Of a DNA stretch of 61,643 nt, positions 1 through 7,934 are shown in pieces. A program made the position numbers and the translations under genes. The notes beneath the pieces were generated by a model, which saw only the letters and a program-made list of their open reading frames with translations, ran no database searches and was not told the origin of the DNA. The DNA comes from an uncultured Clostridia bacterium. GTDB lineage: Bacteria; Bacillota; Clostridia; UMGS1883. How positions within the stretch are numbered: position 1 is the first letter of the stretch; each line of letters begins with the position of its first letter. Location: contig CAKSNY010000010.1 in NCBI GenBank assembly GCA_934476455.1, positions 1-61,643 on the forward strand, read 5' to 3'.

Positions 1-626
1 TTATTAAACAACTCATACCCGCCGTCTTTTGTTTTTCTTGCGGCTACGGTATGCAGCATATCCCTTACATCATCACTGTTCCAAAAAGATACTATATATG
101 CATCTGCCTTCGGTGTGGGCTTTGTCAGTATATCGTCGCCTTCTATAGTTTTTACATTGTATCCGATTTTTTCAAAATACCTTCCGACGGCGTACGGGTT
201 TGTTCCGAAAGCCCCAAGCAGCATCTGCCCGTCCGTTTCAAAGCTGTACGCTATTGCGCGTATATCCTGTGGTTTTCCCAAGGTTTTTAACGCATTGTAC
301 GCAGCTATTACCTCGCACCCGTTGTTTTTCATCTCTGTAATGCCAAGACGCAGCTTTAACACTGCCCCGCTGTTTTGGTCGTTTATATATCCGTTCTTGT
401 AAACAGATAAATCCACATTCCTGTTATACAAATAATTGTCTGTGGCAATACTTATGTGCATCGCATGAGAAAGCGGCGATTTCAGCTTTATTCTTTCTTT
501 TACATCGTGCGTTTTTAACACTGCGTTTGTCACATCGTCAAGCCTTTTATCCTTTGCAAGCTTTTTACTTATGCCCGGTAATATACCGTTTTCTTTTATA
601 TATGCGGCATATTCCTCCAATTCCTT
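1..626 (-). pseudogene. 5'-truncated copy of the C39-like peptidase gene (runs off the window)
   Basis: Read on the minus strand this stretch encodes a second copy of the C39-like peptidase at 1101-2147, starting at its ELAEYVKENG region and running off the left edge before the C-terminus. The catalytic motif NNGCEVIAAYNAL and the later MLHTVAAR histidine motif are present. About 230 bp (roughly 45-274) is identical to 1245-1474, while the part upstream of the catalytic Cys is diverged. The zinc-ribbon N-terminus and ATG start of the full gene are missing: the coding homology stops at a 34-bp hairpin repeat (627-660), with an in-frame TAA just upstream. A TTG at about 621 could start a shorter protein, but its ribosome site is poor. 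The left end is outside the window, so an intact C-terminus cannot be confirmed. Confidence 0.7.
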
Positions 627-660
627 AGGGCGGTTTTACCCGCCCTGCGGTCTAAAACAT
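627..660. repeat. 34-bp hairpin repeat, copy 1 of 2
   Basis: A 34-bp sequence identical to 2174-2207. It contains a 7-bp stem (AGGGCGG / CCGCCCT) with a 6-nt loop followed by a conserved GCGGTCTAAAACAT tail. Here it joins the end of the lipoprotein gene directly to the truncated peptidase copy, so it marks the duplication or deletion junction. There is no T-run after the stem on the minus strand, so it is not an obvious terminator. Confidence 0.85.
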
Positions 661-663
661 ATT

Positions 664-1098
664 TTATTCGTCCTGTTTTTCTTTAAAATAATCCACCTTT
701 TTATAGCATTTAAATTTTAACAGCGGCAGTTCCCCGTCAAACATATTTACATAGTCCTCTTCTATTTGGAAATCAAACCCATCACGCTTATACTCGGCAC
801 GCCCCATTGCACACAGGAAATCATGCCAGTATGCATCTTCATTCTCCGATTTCAATATGTCTCCGGACATAATATACATTCCGGCTCCATAGTTTACATC
901 GTACGCCACATTATATCTTTTTTCGTTGTATATAATTCTCCCCTTTGGCATACTTTTTTCTTTTACAAATTTAAATTCAGCATATGGCTCCTCGCATATC
1001 CATATTAATGATGTATCGTGAACCGGTCTTAGCTCTGCTTGATACATACACCCGTTAAAACATATAACACAAACTAAAATTATAAGCATTTTTTTCAA
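664..1098 (-). CDS. small lipoprotein downstream of the C39-like peptidase
   Basis: A 144-aa protein with a lipoprotein signal: a short basic start, a hydrophobic stretch, then CFNGC, with Cys17 as the likely lipidated residue. The rest is hydrophilic, rich in Tyr, Asp and Glu, and matches no family I recognise. The start is TTG (1098) behind an AAAGGGGG ribosome site lying in the last codons of the peptidase gene, two bases past its stop, so the two are probably translated together. By position it could be an immunity partner for the peptidase, or a phage superinfection-exclusion lipoprotein; both are inference. It is expected on the outer face of the membrane. Confidence 0.8.
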   Translation of the reverse strand: MKKMLIILVCVICFNGCMYQAELRPVHDTSLIWICEEPYAEFKFVKEKSMPKGRIIYNEKRYNVAYDVNYGAGMYIMSGDILKSENEDAYWHDFLCAMGRAEYKRDGFDFQIEEDYVNMFDGELPLLKFKCYKKVDYFKEKQDE

Positions 1099-1100
1099 AG

Positions 1101-2147
1101 TTATTCCCCCTTTGTTATGCCCATAAGTAAGACCGGAATGTACTTTTTTCTCTCCATATACTCTGATAATCTTTCATCATTCCTCGGTTCATCCCAACCA
1201 TCGTTAAACACCTCATACCCGCCGTCTTTTGTTCTTCTTGCGGCTACGGTATGCAGCATATCCCTTACATCATCACTGTTCCAAAAAGATACTATATATG
1301 CATCTGCCTTCGGTGTGGGCTTTGTCAGTATATCGTCGCCTTCTATAGTTTTTACATTGTATCCGATTTTTTCAAAATACCTTCCGACGGCGTACGGGTT
1401 TGTTCCGAAAGCCCCAAGCAGCATCTGCCCGTCCGTTTCAAAGCTGTACGCTATTGCGCGTATATCCTGTGGTTTCCCTAATACTTTTAACGCATTGTAC
1501 GCAGCTATTACCTCGCACCCGTTGTTTTTCATCTCTGTAATGCCAAGACGCAGCTTTGACACTGCCCCGCTGTTTTGGTCGTTTATATATCCGCCCTTAT
1601 AGCCGCTTAAATCTATATTTCTGTTATACAGATAATTTCCGACGGCAAGCGCGGTATGTGCTTTTTTTAAAATTGACTTGTTTTTTGTATGCGCGCTTGA
1701 AGAATCGTGCATTCTGAGCACTGCATTCGTCACATCATCAAGCTTTTTGTCCTTTGCAAGCTTTTTGCTTACCCCTGCTAAAATGCCGTTTTCTTTTACA
1801 TATTCCGCAAGTTCTTTTTTTATGTCCGTTGTTTTCTTTTTACTGCCGGATATCACATCATATCCTTCTTTACGCGCCTTTTTCTCTTTAGCGCTGTTTT
1901 TTCCTTTCCACAGCTCCGCCCTTGCAAACACACTGTATAAGTTTTTCCATTGCTTGTCTGTAAGCGAAATATTACTTCCCGTAAATAATCTTTTTGCTTT
2001 CAGCACACCGTTTAAAAAGCTTTTAAAAACATCCTCCCCCAATTCGGAAAGAATATTTTTTATTCCCAGTATCTCGGCACAGCGCCAACCAAACGCCGCG
2101 TTCGGGTCTTTTAATATGCGGCTGCACCTCATACATCTGTTTTCCAT
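1101..2147 (-). CDS. C39-like (papain-fold) cysteine peptidase with N-terminal zinc-ribbon-like motif
   Basis: A 348-aa protein. ATG at 2147 is preferred over the upstream start at 2165 because AGGGAGG lies correctly in front of it. Residues 5-23 form a Cys-rich motif (Cys5, Cys8, Cys23) like a short zinc ribbon, then a basic Lys-rich linker, then a C39/papain-like domain from about 185: Cys211 in KNNGCEVIAAYNAL, His299 in MLHTVAAR and Asn315/Asp316 in YEVFND fit the usual Cys-His-Asn/Asp order. There is no signal peptide, so it is cytosolic or uses another export route. It has its own promoter (2222-2250), a lipoprotein gene follows, and its C-terminal half is duplicated at 1-626. The substrate is unknown. 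It lies just past the phage lysis genes, so it may be lysogenic-conversion cargo. Confidence 0.75.
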   Translation of the reverse strand: MENRCMRCSRILKDPNAAFGWRCAEILGIKNILSELGEDVFKSFLNGVLKAKRLFTGSNISLTDKQWKNLYSVFARAELWKGKNSAKEKKARKEGYDVISGSKKKTTDIKKELAEYVKENGILAGVSKKLAKDKKLDDVTNAVLRMHDSSSAHTKNKSILKKAHTALAVGNYLYNRNIDLSGYKGGYINDQNSGAVSKLRLGITEMKNNGCEVIAAYNALKVLGKPQDIRAIAYSFETDGQMLLGAFGTNPYAVGRYFEKIGYNVKTIEGDDILTKPTPKADAYIVSFWNSDDVRDMLHTVAARRTKDGGYEVFNDGWDEPRNDERLSEYMERKKYIPVLLMGITKGE

Positions 2148-2173
2148 TCTATCCTCCCTTTTCATTTTACCAA

Positions 2174-2207
2174 AGGGCGGTTTTACCCGCCCTGCGGTCT
2201 AAAACAT
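2174..2207. repeat. 34-bp hairpin repeat, copy 2 of 2 (5' leader of the peptidase gene)
   Basis: Identical to 627-660. In this copy the hairpin lies between the promoter (2222-2250) and the start codon (2147), so it would be in the 5' untranslated leader of the peptidase mRNA. Confidence 0.85.
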
Positions 2208-2221
2208 TTGTTCGTATTTTT

Positions 2222-2250
2222 ATATTAACATATATTTTATTAAAATGCAA
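2222..2250 (-). promoter_or_regulatory. sigma-A-type promoter for the peptidase/lipoprotein cassette
   Basis: On the minus strand: -35 TTGCAT (2245-2250), a 17-nt spacer and -10 TAATAT (2222-2227). It lies in the AT-rich gap after the endolysin gene and would make the cassette transcriptionally independent of the phage late operon. Confidence 0.65.
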
Positions 2251-2265
2251 GAAAATAATATTTCT

Positions 2266-3591
2266 TTACAGCGTACCCCTAAGTTTGTTCGCAATCTTTC
2301 TGCACAGCCAGTAAACGTCCTCGTCCGCAGCGCATTTTGTAAGCCATAAGCGGCTGTCTGTTATTATGCCTGCATTTGCCAGTTCCCAAACTATGTCGTT
2401 TATCTCCGTTACGGGTTTTAACATAGCGCCCTCCTTCCTTAAAAGCGGCAGAAGATTTTTTTCAAATGCCGCGCGTGTGTTCCCCCCGAAAAAGCCTGCC
2501 CCCGGGCACGTTTTAACCGATTTTCCCTTTACGTAATCTCCCAAATACGTGCCGCCTGCGGTATACCAGCAGTGGTATTTTACCGCATTTTCGGGTTTTA
2601 GCGAAAACCGCTCGCATAACGCACCCACAAGCGCCGTTACGGCGCTTTTTTGTTCGTCCGCCATATTTTCGCCGTCAAAGTTCCCGAGGCACTCTATACA
2701 TACCGCGCCTTTGTTTGCGCCGTATATCCCTGCGGGGTCTTTGTCCATACTGCGCCCCGTTACAACCGCACCGTCGGGGAAAACCGTAAAATGCTGCGCA
2801 ATGTCGCTCCATCCGTTTTCTTTAATGTGCGTGTTTCGCATTGAATTTTGCAAATGCTTGTAGTTGCTTCCATTAAAATTTTTGTACGACGGTATATATG
2901 TGTGGTGCAGCTGTATAAGCTTTATGTTTCTTTTCGTGCTTATTCCCCTTACATATCCGCCTATGTCTGTTTTTATAACCGTGTCCATATGCTTCAGTCC
3001 TCCTATTTTGTAAACGGTATTCAGGTTATCACGGTGAAGCCTGCTTATCGTGTTTTTTATGTCATGGTCTTGCCACAGTATATAATCGCCGTCATATCCC
3101 ACTATACAAAACGCGTGGTTTATATTGTGTATTTTTGCAATGCCTATAAGCGGCACTCCCGTTTTTTCGAGGTGATTTTTTACCTCATCAAATATTTTTC
3201 GTATGCTGCCCTTAAGTTTTTCATATCCCGATATGGCGTAGTACCCCGCGATTGTATCGAGCGCGTTTATATCCTCTCTGCCGTTTAATATGCTTCGTAT
3301 TTCGGGCATTTCGGCGTAGCTTTCGCAGTATTCTGCCGGAACGCTGCCGTGGAGGGACGCGTTTTTAAGCGCGTCCTCCTCAATCATTCCCTCCTTTGTT
3401 TTCCATTCGGGATTGTTTCTGCCGTAAAAATATCCCTTTGAAAAAGGGGTGTATTCCCCCGTGTTTAACAGGTTTAATACCTCCATAACCTTTACCGCAG
3501 AGCACGCAAAGCACGAACCCACCTGTGAAACAAGTTTGCCGTTTTTGTAGATATTCTGTGTAAAAGCCCGCGGAACATTTTTTATAACCAT
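2266..3591 (-). CDS. bifunctional phage endolysin: papain-like peptidase plus N-acetylmuramoyl-L-alanine amidase
   Basis: A 441-aa protein. The N-terminal 210 residues look like a C1/papain-type peptidase: Cys27 in GSCFACSAVKV (compare CGSCWAF), His159 in NHAFCIVGYDGDYILW and Asp175 nearby. Residues 225-375 are an Amidase_2 (PGRP-like) zinc amidase with LHHTY (His229), YHCWYTAGG (His340) and KTCPG (Cys362) as ligands. The last 50 residues (INDIVWELANAGIITD) resemble a C-terminal module I associate with clostridial phage lysins. No signal peptide, so release needs the adjacent holin. The ATG follows an AAAGGAG site that overlaps the end of the holin gene. Two catalytic classes in one chain would cut both peptide stem and glycan-peptide bonds; the peptidase specificity is inferred only. 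Confidence 0.85.
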   Translation of the reverse strand: MVIKNVPRAFTQNIYKNGKLVSQVGSCFACSAVKVMEVLNLLNTGEYTPFSKGYFYGRNNPEWKTKEGMIEEDALKNASLHGSVPAEYCESYAEMPEIRSILNGREDINALDTIAGYYAISGYEKLKGSIRKIFDEVKNHLEKTGVPLIGIAKIHNINHAFCIVGYDGDYILWQDHDIKNTISRLHRDNLNTVYKIGGLKHMDTVIKTDIGGYVRGISTKRNIKLIQLHHTYIPSYKNFNGSNYKHLQNSMRNTHIKENGWSDIAQHFTVFPDGAVVTGRSMDKDPAGIYGANKGAVCIECLGNFDGENMADEQKSAVTALVGALCERFSLKPENAVKYHCWYTAGGTYLGDYVKGKSVKTCPGAGFFGGNTRAAFEKNLLPLLRKEGAMLKPVTEINDIVWELANAGIITDSRLWLTKCAADEDVYWLCRKIANKLRGTL

Positions 3592-3593
3592 TT

Positions 3594-4034
3594 CTACGCC
3601 TCTCCTTTATTTCCATTGTCGCGCAGTATTTCAAGCGCGCTCCTTATAAATGCCGGAAACGGTATTCCCATCAGCTCCATATTTTCCAGTATGCTCAGAC
3701 CTTCGTTTCCTATGAAAAACATTATCGTAACAAAGCGTATGTAGCTTGTGCCCATTATGTTATCCATACAAACACCAACGCCCACAAGCACCAGTATGCA
3801 AACCTTTTTTACAATGCCCTTAAAGCATACCTCGCTTGACGCGCCGCCGCCCTTCGTCTTTTTTGACTTTTGAAATACAAACGCCACCGTAAGCCCCGTT
3901 ATGTAATCCGTAACAATAAATACAATAAGGCATTTTATAAGCATATCCCATCCGCCGAGGGCGTGCGCTATAACGCCCCCCACGGCTGATATAACTGCAA
4001 GGGATATATTTTTTATGCTGTTCATTTTTTTCAC
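3594..4034 (-). CDS. phage holin (Phage_holin_4 / toxin secretion-lysis family)
   Basis: A 146-aa membrane protein with hydrophobic segments near residues 12-50, 75-95 and 100-120, and the family-like pattern FIVTDYITGLTVAF followed by a basic loop (KSKKTKGG) and GNEGLSILENMELMGIPFP. It would permeabilise the membrane late in infection so that the endolysin reaches the wall. Its start overlaps the stop of the upstream fibre gene by 4 nt (ATGA), and the endolysin gene begins two bases past its end, so fibre, holin and endolysin form one coupled lysis/tail unit. Confidence 0.9.
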   Translation of the reverse strand: MKKMNSIKNISLAVISAVGGVIAHALGGWDMLIKCLIVFIVTDYITGLTVAFVFQKSKKTKGGGASSEVCFKGIVKKVCILVLVGVGVCMDNIMGTSYIRFVTIMFFIGNEGLSILENMELMGIPFPAFIRSALEILRDNGNKGEA

Positions 4035-4843
4035 CTCGCTTTCTTGTAATATGTTTTCAACGCCGCAGGCGGCACCGAAGTGTTTACCTCTATAATTGTT
4101 GTCCCCTTTACTGTGGGTATTTCCGCGTTTATATACGCACCCTCACCCGAATGCAGCGGCGCGTCAAGCGATACCGTAAGGTCTGTTTTTGCCCGGTACG
4201 GCTCGTAGGGGGTTGCAGCGCCACCTTCCTCAAGCTGCGGATAAACGGTTAAATTATTAAAGGTTGCTCCTGACAGTATCAATAATTTTGCAACTGCCTC
4301 GTCAAATTCCTTTGTATAGGTCGAAAAATTAAACGTAGGTATGGTTTGTGTGCATACGTTTTCAACACAAGCCCCGTTTTTTCTTAGCTGCACCTCATAT
4401 TGTAGCTGCGTTACTACAGCACCCTTCGCACTGAACGTATACCTTTTTTTTCTGTTCAATCTTCCATAAATCTGGCATAAATTTATTTCGTCATAACCTG
4501 ATGTGGTAGTCGCCCCGTTAACTGTAAGAGAACCGTCATCATTTCTTTTTATTGTTACGCCGTGAATTGTCATATTTATACCGCTTCCGGTGCTAATCAA
4601 ATTCTTTCCGCGAACCGTAATCGGCACATCATACTTTCCCGTTTCTTCGTTCAGGTCGCCCGTGCCGCCATCCGCGCCCTCCATATACAGCTTTTTAAGC
4701 GGTTTTCCTACGCTTTCGGGAAGAATCAGCGGCGGCGCGCCTTGGGCATATGTCCACGCGCTGTACATTTCGCTGCCGTTAAATTTTACCCTGTCAATAT
4801 CCGTGCCGTTAAATTTCACCGTATTCATTTTATTAAGCTTCAT
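4031..4843 (-). CDS. probable phage tail fibre / receptor-binding protein
   Basis: A 270-aa protein of unknown family. The first 35 residues carry two near-repeats (KFNGTDIDRVKFNGSEMY), a pattern I associate with virion attachment ends. A middle beta-rich region follows, with YPQLEEGGAATPYEPY near residue 210, a motif I recall from phage tail and carbohydrate-binding modules. It overlaps the upstream collagen-like gene by 11 nt and the holin gene by 4 nt. Position between a collagen-like fibre and the lysis genes supports a distal tail role. No catalytic motif is visible. Confidence 0.6.
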   Translation of the reverse strand: MKLNKMNTVKFNGTDIDRVKFNGSEMYSAWTYAQGAPPLILPESVGKPLKKLYMEGADGGTGDLNEETGKYDVPITVRGKNLISTGSGINMTIHGVTIKRNDDGSLTVNGATTTSGYDEINLCQIYGRLNRKKRYTFSAKGAVVTQLQYEVQLRKNGACVENVCTQTIPTFNFSTYTKEFDEAVAKLLILSGATFNNLTVYPQLEEGGAATPYEPYRAKTDLTVSLDAPLHSGEGAYINAEIPTVKGTTIIEVNTSVPPAALKTYYKKAR

Positions 4844-6476
4844 TTTCGCTGTCCTCTGTCAAAATATTTAGTACGGCTTCGTCGCCGTCGTAGGATACCC
4901 ACATACGCACCGTACCCTTTTGCGATTGCGAGGCATACGCCGTCTTAGCGTCTACCTCCGCCTTTGTGTATGCGTCTGCAATTCCGTAGCCCGAAAGCGT
5001 CTGCGCCTTGTCCGCCTTTTGGTCGATTTCCGTTTGCAGCGCCTCGGTTAAAAGCGTTTTTGAAACGCTGCCCGAAACTATCTTGCAGCTTATTATATTA
5101 TCCGCCGATACGCTGCACTGTATTGTTCCCGTTGTGCTGCCGTCGTAATCGGCTATAAGCCCGCTTGCCGGTATGCGTATTTCCTGATTGTTTACAAGCA
5201 CCAACGAAAGTTCCTTTTCTGTCGGGTCATAATATCCGTTTTTTACGGTAGCTTCTATGGGAAGGTCAATAACAATGTCCGTTCCGTCGCCGCGTGTAAA
5301 GGTAAATACCGCCGTGTCGGCATTGTACGAAACGCTTTTAATGCTTAAAGCCGAGGATGCGTCCGTATACGTCTTTGCCTGTGTTAAGGCGGCGCTTATG
5401 TCGGGCTTTATGCTTTCCTTTGTATTTGACACAATCTCCTGCTTGTCGCCGTCTGTCCAGTAGTCCGTGCCGCGTATGGGTGTGTAGCCCTGTGCGCCCG
5501 TTGCGCCCTTTTCCCCTTTTTCGCCCTTTTCTCCGGTATCGCCTTTTACCTTTCCCACATTATAGGAAAAATCCTCGCCTATATCCATTACAAGCTCTCC
5601 GCTGTCGTTTATCTGCGCAGCAGGCGGGTTTTCACTATCCGGGTAGCTTGCCCATAAATCTCCGTTATCGTCCACGGAAAACGTATAGTAACCGTCCGTA
5701 GGAACGGCAGCGGCATTTAATCCTTGTTCTCCGGTGTCGCCTTTTTCGCCTTTGTCACCCTTTTCACCCGTTTCACCTTTTTCACCTTTTTCGCCTTTTT
5801 CGCCGCGTATTCCCTGCGGACCTGTATCGCCGCGGGTGCCTTTTTCGCCGCGGTCGGCAATCATCAGCCAGTACGCATTATTTTCGGGCGAAACGCCGCT
5901 GCACGTGCTTAAGCATACATAGCTTTTTCCGTTGTATACAACCTTGTTGCCCTCGTTATACAGCGACTGTGCACTGTATTTTTCCCATAATAGCGAATCT
6001 TCTATTTTCTTTTGCTGCAAAGCTGCCGTTTCGTTTATTTTTTCGGTAACCTTCGGCATAAGCGCCTCAAACTCTGCCTGAAGCTGCATAGCCTCGCCCG
6101 CAGTTACGGCGCCTTTGTCGTAATCTGTTTCGGAATAGTCAACATACAGCCTGTCTGTTACGCTTTTAATAACTTTGCCGTCGTTTTCGGGGTGGTAACC
6201 CTCCACGGTAAAGCTGCACCAACCGCTCACGGTAAGCGCCTCGGGCGGGATTGGCGTTTTGTATGCCGACAAGCTTTGCGAAACCTCCGGGCAAAGAAGC
6301 AGCTTTGTTTCGTTTTCGCCGTTTGCGTTTTTCCACACAATTCTTTTTGCAAAACCCGCCCAATCATCGCTGAAGCTTATTTTTAAAGAAACGGTGTTAC
6401 CGCTTCCCGCAGCGCCGGCATTTTTAGAACTTTTGGTTATAAACTGCCCGTTTATTTTAATATCTATAGTGTTCAT
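4833..6476 (-). CDS. phage tail protein with collagen-like Gly-X-Y repeats
   Basis: A 547-aa protein. The start is ATG 6476 (MNTIDIKINGQF) behind AAAGGAGAAGG; the longer reading frame back to 6518 runs through a terminator stem and is rejected. The first ~150 residues are a beta-rich domain of the kind found in tail or baseplate proteins, then a carbohydrate-binding-like stretch (YSAQSLYNEGNKVVYNGKSY), two blocks of GEKGDTGEKG-type collagen repeats, a YTPIRGTDYWT motif common in clostridial phage fibres, and an AYTKAEVDAK C-terminal stalk. The triplets should trimerise. No promoter is visible between the nfnAB terminator and this gene, so it depends on read-through from upstream. Confidence 0.8.
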   Translation of the reverse strand: MNTIDIKINGQFITKSSKNAGAAGSGNTVSLKISFSDDWAGFAKRIVWKNANGENETKLLLCPEVSQSLSAYKTPIPPEALTVSGWCSFTVEGYHPENDGKVIKSVTDRLYVDYSETDYDKGAVTAGEAMQLQAEFEALMPKVTEKINETAALQQKKIEDSLLWEKYSAQSLYNEGNKVVYNGKSYVCLSTCSGVSPENNAYWLMIADRGEKGTRGDTGPQGIRGEKGEKGEKGETGEKGDKGEKGDTGEQGLNAAAVPTDGYYTFSVDDNGDLWASYPDSENPPAAQINDSGELVMDIGEDFSYNVGKVKGDTGEKGEKGEKGATGAQGYTPIRGTDYWTDGDKQEIVSNTKESIKPDISAALTQAKTYTDASSALSIKSVSYNADTAVFTFTRGDGTDIVIDLPIEATVKNGYYDPTEKELSLVLVNNQEIRIPASGLIADYDGSTTGTIQCSVSADNIISCKIVSGSVSKTLLTEALQTEIDQKADKAQTLSGYGIADAYTKAEVDAKTAYASQSQKGTVRMWVSYDGDEAVLNILTEDSENEA

Positions 6477-6490
6477 ACCTTCTCCTTTCA

Positions 6491-6532
6491 AAAGAAAAAA
6501 GCCCGATGAAAAAATCATCGGGCTTTTTTATA
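6491..6532 (-). terminator. intrinsic terminator after nfnAB (bidirectional form)
   Basis: A perfect 9-bp stem GCCCGATGA / TCATCGGGC (6501-6509 with 6515-6523) with a 5-nt loop, flanked by an A-rich tract (6491-6500) and a T-run (6524-6529). Read on the minus strand it ends in a T-rich tract, so it should stop nfnAB transcription just before the tail-fibre gene. Confidence 0.85.
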
Positions 6533-6538
6533 TATTTG

Positions 6539-7933
6539 TCAGTCTTTATTTTTAATGTATTCGTCAATTGCCTTTGCGGCGGTTTTTCCCGCGCCCATAG
6601 CCAATATAACGGTTGCGGCGCCTGTTACCGCGTCGCCGCCGGCATACACACCCTCACGCGTGGTTTTGCCGGTATCCTCATCTGTTACAATACATCCGCG
6701 CTTGTTTGTTTCAAGCCCGGGGGTGGTTTTTCTTATAAGCGGATTTGGGCTTGTTCCGATAGACATTATCACAGTGTCAAGCGCAATGTCAAACTCGCTG
6801 CCCTCTATTCTCACGGGGCGGCGGCGGCCGCTTTCGTCACATTCGCCAAGCTCCATTTTTTCGCAGCGTATACCGCATACATTGCCCGTTTCATCGCCTA
6901 ATATTTCAACGGGGTTTGTAAGCGTTTTGAATATTACGCCCTCTTCTTCTGCGTGTTCTGTTTCTTCTTTTCTTGCGGGCAGCTCCTCCATACCTCTGCG
7001 GTAGATGATATAAACCTCCTTTGCACCGAGGCGCATTGCGCTTCTTGCAGCGTCCATGGCAACATTACCGCCGCCCACAACTGCAACGCGGCGGCTTTTC
7101 TTTATCGGTGTTTTAGACCCGGGAAGATATGCCTTCATCAAATTTACACGCGTAAGATATTCGTTTGCACTGTAAACGCCTTTAAGCCCCTCGCCCTTTA
7201 TGTTCATAAAGCGCGGAAGCCCCGCTCCGCCGGCAACGTATACCGCGTCGTATCCGTCGTCAAAAAGCTCGTCAACGGTTATTACCTTACCTATAACCAT
7301 ATTGGTTTCAATCTTTACGCCAAGTGCGCACAGCTTGTCAATTTCATCTTTAACAATATCCTTCGGAAGCCTGAACTCGGGAATACCGTATACCAATACG
7401 CCCCCTGCCGTATGAAGTGCTTCAAATACAGTAACCGCATAACCAAGCTTTGCCAAATCTCCGGCTGCCGTAAGACCCGAGGGCCCTGCGCCCACAACCG
7501 CAACGCGCCTGCCGTTTGGCTGCGGCTTTTCAAGCTTTGTTTCGCCGTGCTTTCGGTGATAATCCGCAACAAAGCGTTCAAGGCGCCCTATTGCAACGCT
7601 TTCGCCCTTTATTGCACGCACACACTTGCTCTCGCACTGGGTTTCCTGCGGGCATACCCTTCCGCATACGGCGGGAAGCGAGCTTGACTTTGAAATTATT
7701 TCGTATGCACCCTCAAAATCGCCGTTTGCAACACGCTCTATAAAAGCGGGGATGTCAATTGCTACGGGGCATGCGCTTTTGCAAGGCTTGTTTTTGCAGT
7801 TTAAGCAGCGGCGCGCCTCGTCCATTGCCGTTTCCTTGCTGTAGCCCTGCGCCACCTCGCAAAAATTATGCTTTCTTTCCTCCGGCGGCTGCGTAGGCAT
7901 AGGGTTTTTCTTCATACTCATATTTTTTTCCAT
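6539..7933 (-). CDS. nfnB: NfnB: large subunit of NADH-dependent reduced ferredoxin:NADP+ oxidoreductase
   Basis: A 464-aa GltD-like flavoprotein. Start ATG 7933 follows AAAGGAGG with 9-nt spacing, directly after the nfnA stop. The N-terminus carries the ferredoxin-like Cys clusters CLNCKNKPCKSACP and CGRVCPQETQCESKC for [4Fe-4S] centres. Next come an FAD-binding Rossmann motif (VAVVGAGPSGLTAAGDL), a NAD(P)-binding one (VAVVGGGNVAMDAARSA) and a C-terminal MSIGTSPNP/GVYAGGDAVTGAATV flavin motif. Alone it would be called glutamate synthase small subunit; pairing with nfnA makes the electron-bifurcating transhydrogenase the better call. It is a normal-length, apparently intact gene, oddly placed among phage tail genes with its own promoter and terminator. 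Confidence 0.88.
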   Translation of the reverse strand: MEKNMSMKKNPMPTQPPEERKHNFCEVAQGYSKETAMDEARRCLNCKNKPCKSACPVAIDIPAFIERVANGDFEGAYEIISKSSSLPAVCGRVCPQETQCESKCVRAIKGESVAIGRLERFVADYHRKHGETKLEKPQPNGRRVAVVGAGPSGLTAAGDLAKLGYAVTVFEALHTAGGVLVYGIPEFRLPKDIVKDEIDKLCALGVKIETNMVIGKVITVDELFDDGYDAVYVAGGAGLPRFMNIKGEGLKGVYSANEYLTRVNLMKAYLPGSKTPIKKSRRVAVVGGGNVAMDAARSAMRLGAKEVYIIYRRGMEELPARKEETEHAEEEGVIFKTLTNPVEILGDETGNVCGIRCEKMELGECDESGRRRPVRIEGSEFDIALDTVIMSIGTSPNPLIRKTTPGLETNKRGCIVTDEDTGKTTREGVYAGGDAVTGAATVILAMGAGKTAAKAIDEYIKNKD

Positions 7934-7934
7934 T

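Noticed and set aside
5480..5850. Possible CRISPR-like short repeats
   Set aside because: The repetition is the triplet coding for collagen-like Gly-X-Y runs in a single reading frame; there are no fixed-length repeats and spacers, and no cas genes in the window.
5734..5922. Low-complexity plus-strand frames of the type SPFSPLSPFSP
   Set aside because: They are the antisense of the collagen Gly-X-Y repeat and have no independent support.
6477..6518. Extended start of the collagen-like tail gene at 6518
   Set aside because: The extension is translated from the terminator stem; AAAGGAG directly before ATG 6476 is the clear start.
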